Shown: piece by piece, positions 58,787-64,000 of the stretch
How positions within the stretch are numbered: the first letter of the stretch is position 1
How the letters are laid out: every line of letters begins with the position of its first letter
Origin: JAGNZR01 sp051648365
Lineage (GTDB): Bacteria > Fusobacteriota > Fusobacteriia > Fusobacteriales > Fusobacteriaceae
Reading direction: 5' to 3'
Length of the DNA stretch: 64,000 nt
NCBI GenBank assembly: GCA_051648365.1
Contig: JBOFEZ010000139.1
Coordinates: 1-64,000 of the forward strand
Notes under the pieces: generated by a model
Told to the model about the DNA's origin: nothing
The model's input: only the letters and a program-made list of their open reading frames with translations
The model's database searches: none
Position numbers and translations under genes: made by a program

Positions 58787-60025
58787 TTATTTATATTTTT
58801 TCATAGCTATTACTGCATTATGTCCACCAAATCCTAAAGAATTTGAAAGTCCTACTTTTATCTCTTTTTTCACTAAATGGTTTGGCACATAATTAAGATC
58901 CAAATCAGGATCTGGATTGTCATAGTTTATTGTAGGTGGAACCACCTCTTCATAAATAGAAAGCGCTAGTATAGCTGCTTCTATTCCTCCTGCTGCTCCA
59001 AGTCCATGACCTGTTGCTCCCTTCGTAGATGAAACCAACAGTTCCTTTGCATGATCTCCAAAAACACTTTTTATAGCTGCAGTTTCATTTCTATCGTTAG
59101 CAGGAGTCGATGTTCCATGAGCATTGATATAATCAACTGCATTATAATCTACACCAGCTTCATCCAGAGCCATTTTCATAGCTCTAGCTCCTCCTTCTCC
59201 TCCTTCGGCTGGAGAAGTTATATGGTATGCATCACATGTCTCTCCATAACCTATTATCTCAGCATAAATTCTTGCCCCTCTTGCTTCCGCTGCTTCCATC
59301 TCTTCAAGAATAAGGACTCCAGCTCCTTCTCCCATAACAAACCCATCTCGGTCTGCTGTAAATGGTCTTGAAGCTTTTGTAGGATCATCATTTCTAGTAG
59401 AAAGTGCTTTCATGTTGGCAAAAGCATTTAGAGCAAAAGGTGTTATTGAAGCCTCTGTACCTCCAGCTATCATTACATCTGCTCTTCCCATTTTTATAGC
59501 TTCAAAAGCATCTCCTACCGAGTTTGTTCCTGCTGCACATGCTGTAACAACCGCTTTATTTATTCCTTTCGCTCCAAAGTATATCCCAACATTTCCTGCG
59601 GCCATGTTAGAAATCATAGCTGGAATTGTAAATGGCGATATTCTTTTCGGTCCTTTTTGAATCATTGAATAATATTGTTCTTCAAAGATTTCCATTCCAC
59701 CAATACCTGAAGATATTATTGTTCCAACTTTTTCTGCATTTTCTTTTGTAATTTTGAAGTTAGCATCCTCTAATGCCATTTTTGTAGCTGCTATTGCAAA
59801 CTGAGTATTTCTAGCTAATTTTTTTATCTCTTTTTTTTCAATTCCATAATCTGTTGGATCAAAATTCTTTATCTCTGCCGCAATTTTTACCGGCATCTCT
59901 GTTGTATCAAAAGCCTCTATATAGCTTACTCCTGTTTCTCCAGCTTTTATTCTTTCCCAAGTTTTCTGAGCATTTGTTCCAAGGGCAGTTACCATTCCCA
60001 ATCCTGTTACTACTACTCTTCTCAA
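58787..60025 (-). CDS. fabF: 3-oxoacyl-ACP synthase II
   Basis: From a TTG at 60025 the protein is 412 residues and begins MRRVVVTGLGMVTALG. It elongates acyl-ACP in fatty acid synthesis. The Cys-His-His triad is visible in VTACAAGTNSV, NAHGTSTPANDRNE and STKGATGHGLGAAGG. A longer frame with another TTG exists (60040), but that TTG overlaps GGGAGG, which is correctly spaced (seven bases) for the later one. It is downstream of acpP, separated by a weak hairpin, and just upstream of rnc. Confidence 0.95.
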   Translation of the reverse strand: MRRVVVTGLGMVTALGTNAQKTWERIKAGETGVSYIEAFDTTEMPVKIAAEIKNFDPTDYGIEKKEIKKLARNTQFAIAATKMALEDANFKITKENAEKVGTIISSGIGGMEIFEEQYYSMIQKGPKRISPFTIPAMISNMAAGNVGIYFGAKGINKAVVTACAAGTNSVGDAFEAIKMGRADVMIAGGTEASITPFALNAFANMKALSTRNDDPTKASRPFTADRDGFVMGEGAGVLILEEMEAAEARGARIYAEIIGYGETCDAYHITSPAEGGEGGARAMKMALDEAGVDYNAVDYINAHGTSTPANDRNETAAIKSVFGDHAKELLVSSTKGATGHGLGAAGGIEAAILALSIYEEVVPPTINYDNPDPDLDLNYVPNHLVKKEIKVGLSNSLGFGGHNAVIAMKKYK

Positions 60026-60082
60026 AATAATACCTCCCAAATAATTTCTATTTTTTTAAAATTTATTATTAAATAAATACAA

Positions 60083-60112
60083 ATAAAGGGGTATTTACAA
60101 TACCCCTTCTTT
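60083..60112 (-). terminator. Hairpin between acpP and fabF, possible partial terminator
   Basis: AAGGGGTATT and AATACCCCTT form a perfect 10-bp stem with a 3-base loop. On the minus strand the T tract is interrupted (TATTTGTATTT), so it may end only part of the transcripts and keep acpP expression above fabF. Confidence 0.6.
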
Positions 60113-60119
60113 TTATCTA

Positions 60120-60344
60120 TTATTTGTGTGACTCAATGTAGTTTACTACATCTTTTACAGTTTTGATTTTCTCTGCATCTGAATCAGGAATTTCAACTTC
60201 GAATTCTTCTTCGAAAGCCATTATTAACTCAACTGTATCTAGAGAGTCTGCTCCTAGGTCTTCTACAAAATTTGCATCAAGAGTTACCTGCTCTGCCTCT
60301 ACACCTAATTGATCAACAACTATTTCTTTGATTTTATCTAACAT
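60120..60344 (-). CDS. acpP: Acyl carrier protein
   Basis: The 74-residue acidic protein carries acyl chains through fatty acid synthesis. The phosphopantetheine attachment serine is S34 in LGADSLDTVEL, in the second helix as usual. Start MLDKIKEIVVDQLG and end AEKIKTVKDVVNYIESH are typical. It lies between fabD and fabF, the standard location. An AGGAGGAAAAAA ribosome-binding site fits high expression. No fabG is encoded between fabD and acpP here. Confidence 0.98.
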   Translation of the reverse strand: MLDKIKEIVVDQLGVEAEQVTLDANFVEDLGADSLDTVELIMAFEEEFEVEIPDSDAEKIKTVKDVVNYIESHK

Positions 60345-60423
60345 TTTTTTCCTCCTAAATATACTTTCTTTTTTATATTATAATTTTCCATTATAAACTT
60401 TTCTCTGAGCATTCTGTCTAATT

Positions 60424-61338
60424 TTACATTATATTTTCGAAATCTTCAAGCTTTTCTATGTTTTTAACTATAATTTCTTTATCTATTTTTTTTATGAGAC
60501 CTGCAACTACTTTTCCTGCTCCTACTTCATATATTTTTGTAACTCCTAGAGATTTCAGTTCTTTTATACTATCAACCCATTTAACAGGTCCGAAACTTTG
60601 AACATATATTTCTTCTACAATTTCTTCAGCAGTATTTATAGGTTTTCCTGTTGTGTTTGCTATAAGAGGAGTTTCAACATTTTCGAATCGGAATTTTCCA
60701 GCTTCTATTTTAAGTTTTGCTCCTGCAGGTTTCATGAGTGATGAGTGGAAAGGTCCTGATACTGGAAGTAATATGGCACGTTTTGCTCCTGCTTCTTTTA
60801 GAATAACACAAGCCTCTTCTACAGCAGATTTTTGTCCCGCTATCACAGTCTGATTTGGTTCATTAAAATTTACAGCCTCTACAACACCTTCTATTGAAGA
60901 GATAATTTCTTTTATCTTATCCGCTTCTATTCCTATTACTGCTGCCATAGTTCCCTCTACTTCTCCAGCTACTTCATTCATAGCTTTTCCTCTTGCTGCA
61001 GTAAGTTTTATTGTATCTTCTAAAGAAAGAAACCCTGCAGATCCTATTGCTGCATATTCTCCTACCGAATGTCCTGCAACGAAATCTGGTTTTATTCCTT
61101 TATCTCTAAGTAATCTCTCTAATACAAGGCTCATTGCCACTATTGCAGGCTGAGTATTCCTAGTTTGTCTGAGTTCCTCTTCTGGTCCTTCAAACATAAT
61201 TTTTTTAAGATCAAAATCTAATTTATCAAAAATTTCATCAAAATATTTCTTTGCTATTTCATTATTTTCATAAAGTTCTTTTCCCATTCCAACATACTGA
61301 GAACCCTGGCCTGGAAAAACAAAAGCTATCTTAGACAT
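60424..61338 (-). CDS. fabD: Malonyl-CoA:ACP transacylase
   Basis: The 304-residue enzyme loads malonyl groups onto ACP. The nucleophile elbow is GHSVGEYAA with S91; the histidine partner is in PVSGPFHSSLM, and QPAIVAMS precedes the active site. N-terminal FVFPGQGSQYVGMGKEL is diagnostic. It has its own consensus promoter in the 73-base gap after fabH, so the distal part of the cluster can be transcribed independently. FabG, commonly the next gene, is absent; acpP follows. Confidence 0.97.
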   Translation of the reverse strand: MSKIAFVFPGQGSQYVGMGKELYENNEIAKKYFDEIFDKLDFDLKKIMFEGPEEELRQTRNTQPAIVAMSLVLERLLRDKGIKPDFVAGHSVGEYAAIGSAGFLSLEDTIKLTAARGKAMNEVAGEVEGTMAAVIGIEADKIKEIISSIEGVVEAVNFNEPNQTVIAGQKSAVEEACVILKEAGAKRAILLPVSGPFHSSLMKPAGAKLKIEAGKFRFENVETPLIANTTGKPINTAEEIVEEIYVQSFGPVKWVDSIKELKSLGVTKIYEVGAGKVVAGLIKKIDKEIIVKNIEKLEDFENIM

Positions 61339-61368
61339 AAATCATCCTCCATTTATTACAGTTGTAAT

Positions 61369-61397
61369 ATTATATCATCGCACTTTCTTTCTGTCAA
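61369..61397 (-). promoter_or_regulatory. Internal promoter for fabD-acpP-fabF-rnc
   Basis: On the minus strand -35 TTGACA (61392-61397) and -10 TATAAT (61369-61374) have a 17-base spacer, a perfect consensus. Confidence 0.85.
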
Positions 61398-61411
61398 ATT
61401 TTTATAAAAAC

Positions 61412-62401
61412 TTAATAAGCCCACTTCATAATAAGGGAACCAAATGTAAGGCCTCCTCCAAATCCTGTCATTGCCACCATATCACCTTTTTTTATAGCAC
61501 CCTTTTCATAAGCTTCAGTTAGGGCTATTCCTATCGAAGCTGCTGAAGTGTTTCCATACTTGTCAAGGTTAAGATAAAATTTTTCTACTGGAATTCCTAG
61601 TTTTTTTGAAGCTGCTTCAATTATTCTCACATTAGCTTGATGAGGTATAACTATATTGATATCTTCTGCCTTAATTCCAGCTCTCTCCATGGCTATATTA
61701 GTCGATTTTGGCAGGGCTTTCACTGCAAATTTGAAAACCTCTTGACCCTTCATTCTTATATATTGTTCTCTAGCTTCTATTCTCTCGTCATTCAAAGGAT
61801 TTCTTGACCCTCCTGCTTTGATATGCAGAGTTTCAGTTATATCTCCATCTGCTCCAAGATAGTTGGATAGTATACCAAAATCCTCTCCAACCTCTCCAAC
61901 AACTGCTGCCGCAGCTCCATCTCCAAAGAGTATTGCTGTATTTCTATCCTGCATATCAGTTACTCTTGAAAGAGTTTCTGCTCCAATAACTAAAACCTTT
62001 TTGCTGGCTCCTGATTTCACAAGAGACTGAGCCAATACAAGAGCATAAATAAAACCACTACAAGCCGCATTTATATCTATTGCTCCTGCATTTACAGCTC
62101 CTAGTTTCTTCTGAACTATACAAGATGTGCTCGGAGTTGGATAATCTGGAGTTATTGTTGCAAGAATTATCATATCCAATTCGCTAGCATCTATATTTGC
62201 ATTTTTCAATGCTTGTTCTGCGGCTTTTAGGGAAAGATCTGATGTCGCTTCGTTTTCAGCTGCAAATCTTCTTTCCTCAACTCCTGTTCTTGTTCTTATC
62301 CACTCGTCAGTTGTATCTATGATTTTTTCGAAATCAAAATTTGTCATCACTTTTTCTGGTACATATTTTCCAATTCCTATAATTCCAACATTTTTAGACA
62401 T
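61412..62401 (-). CDS. fabH: 3-oxoacyl-ACP synthase III
   Basis: The 329-residue enzyme condenses acetyl-CoA with malonyl-ACP to start fatty acid synthesis. The catalytic cysteine is C114 (DINAACSGFIYAL), the histidine is in IVIPHQANVRI and the asparagine in YGNTSAASIG. The end GGGLTFGSLIMKW is typical. It overlaps the last eight bases of plsX, suggesting translational coupling. Confidence 0.97.
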   Translation of the reverse strand: MSKNVGIIGIGKYVPEKVMTNFDFEKIIDTTDEWIRTRTGVEERRFAAENEATSDLSLKAAEQALKNANIDASELDMIILATITPDYPTPSTSCIVQKKLGAVNAGAIDINAACSGFIYALVLAQSLVKSGASKKVLVIGAETLSRVTDMQDRNTAILFGDGAAAAVVGEVGEDFGILSNYLGADGDITETLHIKAGGSRNPLNDERIEAREQYIRMKGQEVFKFAVKALPKSTNIAMERAGIKAEDINIVIPHQANVRIIEAASKKLGIPVEKFYLNLDKYGNTSAASIGIALTEAYEKGAIKKGDMVAMTGFGGGLTFGSLIMKWAY

Positions 62402-63425
62402 TCTCTAGATCTCCTTCAACTTTTTTTTCAGATATTTTTTCCATTTCCGTTTTTATTTTTTCTACAAAATCTTCTTCAACAAATCTTTTAGCTGCTCGTA
62501 TAGCATTTTTTATAGCCCTTTCATCAGATCCGCCATGAGCCTTTATCGATATATGATTTAAACCTAAAAATATAGCTCCGCCATATTCTGATGCATCCAT
62601 TTTTTTTCTTAATTTACGGAATACACTTCTCAGAAAAAAAGCTCCGATTTTAAAAATAAAATCATTTCTTATCTCATTTTTCAAAAAATCTATTATGAAT
62701 TTTGCTGTTCCTTCTGTAGATTTCAAAAGGATATTTCCTGTATATCCATCAGTTACAATCACATCTACATCCCCATTCAACATCTTATGTGGTTCAATAT
62801 TTCCCACAAAATTTATTTTCTTTTGATTTGAAAGAATATCGAAACTTGCTCTTGTAAGCTCATTTCCCTTTCCATCTTCACTTCCAATATTCAAAAGTCC
62901 AACTCTTGGATTTTTTATTCCTAAAAGAATTTCTGCGTACTTGCTTCCCAAAATAGCGAAGTGATCTAAAAATTCAGGTTTACAGTCCGAGTTAGCTCCA
63001 ACATCAAGAACAACCATATGATCTTTTTTATTAGGGAAAACTGTTGCTATTGCAGGTCTTAAGACACCCTTTATTCTTTTTAACTTCAACTGACTTGCGG
63101 TTATTAAAGCACCCGTATTTCCAGCAGAAACTGCTGCAGAAGCCAAGTCTCTTTTCACAAGTTCCAAAGTAACATTCATAGAAGAATCCTTCTTTCCTCT
63201 AACTGCTACAATAGGATCGTCTTCCATTTCTATTACTTCTGAGGCTTGATGAATTATTAATCTATTTTTATCGTACTTGTATTTTTCTAGTTCTTTCTCG
63301 AGTTTATTCTTCTGTCCTACAAGAATAAGCTCTATATCCTTAAACTCTTCCAAAGCAAGAATAGCACCTTTAACGGTAGCGTAAGGAGCATTATCTCCCC
63401 CCATTGCATCTAGAGCAATTTTCAT
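62394..63425 (-). CDS. plsX: Phosphate acyltransferase PlsX
   Basis: From the ATG at 63425 the protein is about 343 residues and begins MKIALDAMGGDNAPYATVKGA. PlsX makes acyl-phosphate from acyl-ACP for phospholipid synthesis. Other landmarks are SAGNTGALITASQLKL, VVLDVGANSDCKPEFL, GLLNIGSEDGKGNEL and IVTDGYTGNILLKS. A frame five codons longer contains the GGAGG ribosome-binding site, so the internal ATG is chosen. It is separated from rpmF by a strong terminator and followed by fabH with an overlap. Confidence 0.96.
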   Translation of the reverse strand: MKIALDAMGGDNAPYATVKGAILALEEFKDIELILVGQKNKLEKELEKYKYDKNRLIIHQASEVIEMEDDPIVAVRGKKDSSMNVTLELVKRDLASAAVSAGNTGALITASQLKLKRIKGVLRPAIATVFPNKKDHMVVLDVGANSDCKPEFLDHFAILGSKYAEILLGIKNPRVGLLNIGSEDGKGNELTRASFDILSNQKKINFVGNIEPHKMLNGDVDVIVTDGYTGNILLKSTEGTAKFIIDFLKNEIRNDFIFKIGAFFLRSVFRKLRKKMDASEYGGAIFLGLNHISIKAHGGSDERAIKNAIRAAKRFVEEDFVEKIKTEMEKISEKKVEGDLENV

Positions 63426-63504
63426 CTCTTTTTCCTCCATATAGAAAATTTTAATAGAATACCTATATTTTATTTTACCATATGCCCGAATAGTATTACA
63501 ACAG

Positions 63505-63540
63505 TAAATAAAAAGAGGCAGATTTATCTGCCTCTTTTTA
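63505..63540 (-). terminator. Terminator after rpmF
   Basis: AAAAGAGGCAGAT and ATCTGCCTCTTTT form a perfect 13-bp stem with a 2-base gap, followed by a T-rich stretch. It uncouples rpmF from plsX. Confidence 0.92.
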
Positions 63541-63559
63541 TTTTTTAATTTTTAGTTGA

Positions 63560-63739
63560 TTACTCAGCTGTTTTTAGTACTTGTCTTCCGTTGTAATCTC
63601 CACACTCAAGACACACTCTGTGTGGTCTTCTTGGAGCTCCACACTTAGCACAAGTCGCTAAACCTGTTGCTGTTAAAGCATGGTGAGATCTTCTCATATT
63701 CTTTTTCGCTTTTGATGTTTTCTTTTTAGGTACTGCCAT
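63560..63739 (-). CDS. rpmF: Ribosomal protein L32
   Basis: This 59-residue gene encodes L32, beginning MAVPKKKTSKAKKNMRR and continuing with SHHALTATGLATCAKCGAP. Two CxxC pairs (CAKC and CLEC) form the zinc ribbon, so this is the zinc-binding form. A TAGGAGGTAATAG ribosome-binding site precedes the ATG. It follows the DUF177/YceD gene by 29 bases, the conserved yceD-rpmF order, and is closed by a terminator. Confidence 0.97.
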   Translation of the reverse strand: MAVPKKKTSKAKKNMRRSHHALTATGLATCAKCGAPRRPHRVCLECGDYNGRQVLKTAE

Positions 63740-63768
63740 TTTCTATTACCTCCTAATCTGTTTAAAGG

Positions 63769-64000
63769 TTAATCCTTAATCTCTAATAATTTAGCCCATC
63801 TAGAATCAATCGTTTCTTCAGTATATTTTTTTATCTCAGAATCATCTTCACAAGATGGCTTACATGCAGGGTAACTATCCATATTCAAAATTAGCTCTTG
63901 CCTTACAAGGTCAGATATATTTATCTCTCCGTTATCAGCTTGTTCTATCCCTTCTGAATCTAGTTCGCTCTCCTCTTTAAGCTCTTTTATATATTCTAAA
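63769..64000 (-). CDS. yceD: DUF177/YceD-family protein, C-terminal part (cut by window edge)
   Basis: About 76 C-terminal residues are visible; the start lies beyond the window. The end reads NISDLVRQELILNMDSYPACKPSC, then an acidic stretch and SRWAKLLEIKD. The two cysteines and the preceding ELILNM-SYP pattern fit the C-terminal region of YceD/DUF177, which usually ends with a C-x3-5-C motif. Its position directly before rpmF is the canonical one in Gram-negative and Gram-positive bacteria. The function may relate to 23S rRNA accumulation; no independent sequence evidence is visible here. Confidence 0.85.
   Translation of the reverse strand, partial: LEYIKELKEESELDSEGIEQADNGEINISDLVRQELILNMDSYPACKPSCEDDSEIKKYTEETIDSRWAKLLEIKD

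Noticed and set aside
1..64000. Mobile elements, CRISPR arrays, prophage genes or tRNA genes
   Set aside because: No transposase, integrase, direct-repeat array or tRNA-like cloverleaf was recognised on reading both strands. A tRNAscan and ISfinder search would be decisive.

Overview
The window is a strongly AT-rich bacterial chromosome segment with tightly packed genes, mostly on the minus strand. It most likely comes from a member of the Fusobacteriota (Fusobacterium or a relative such as Cetobacterium or Ilyobacter). The signs are a Gram-negative envelope set (LptD-like and Tsx-like outer-membrane proteins, TolC/RND pump, heptose adenylyltransferase) combined with Clostridia-like features: DisA, CoaX, a nucleoside-phosphorylase salvage set and riboswitch attenuation. 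The genus is inferred from gene content and style, not from a database match. No rRNA, tRNA, CRISPR array, insertion sequence or prophage was recognised.

Layout. 1-10.4 kb (minus): 5' part of recG, a DUF1275 membrane protein, yebC-thrS, a very large cysteine-free LptD-like protein behind trxA, then tsaB-tsaE-heptose adenylyltransferase-Nudix. 10.5-18 kb: upp, rpmE, a plus-strand RNase H and YwaF-like pair, then yigZ-comEC(short)-MFS-tmcAL-coaX. 18-21 kb: two poorly known proteins, ispA-type prenyl synthase and xseB. 21-23.4 kb (plus): rplM-rpsI behind a structured leader, and an alanine/glycine:cation symporter. 23.5-34.6 kb (minus): PfoR-like EIIC, prfA-prmC-queA-rsmD, a three-gene ECF sigma operon with its own ECF-type promoter, and miaB-rho-LysM/M23-ispG. 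34.8-41.3 kb (plus): an RND efflux operon whose TolC component carries an extra N-terminal periplasmic-binding-like domain.

41.3-51 kb is a nucleoside uptake and salvage island: deoA/pdp-deoC-deoB-deoD-cdd-ogg, three tandem BMP/PnrA-type nucleoside-binding lipoproteins, and a Tsx-like outer-membrane nucleoside channel. The tsx gene sits behind a consensus promoter and a guanine-class purine riboswitch with a visible terminator and antiterminator. Together these genes would admit nucleosides through the outer membrane, capture them at the inner membrane (the ABC ATPase and permeases are not in the window), and phosphorolyse them to bases and central metabolites.

51-52.6 kb holds a heavy-metal-associated-domain protein and a YeiH-type permease, divergent around an SmtB/ArsR-like operator, plus a possible small RNA. 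52.6-64 kb is a long minus-strand block of housekeeping genes: DUF177-rpmF, plsX-fabH-fabD-acpP-fabF-rnc, radical SAM-rng-coaD-radA-disA.

The most noteworthy observations are the guanine riboswitch on tsx, the periplasmic-binding/TolC fusion, the duplicated N-terminal domain of PrmC, the probably self-activated ECF sigma operon, the SmtB-like operator and a possible unannotated small RNA at 51.1-51.3 kb.
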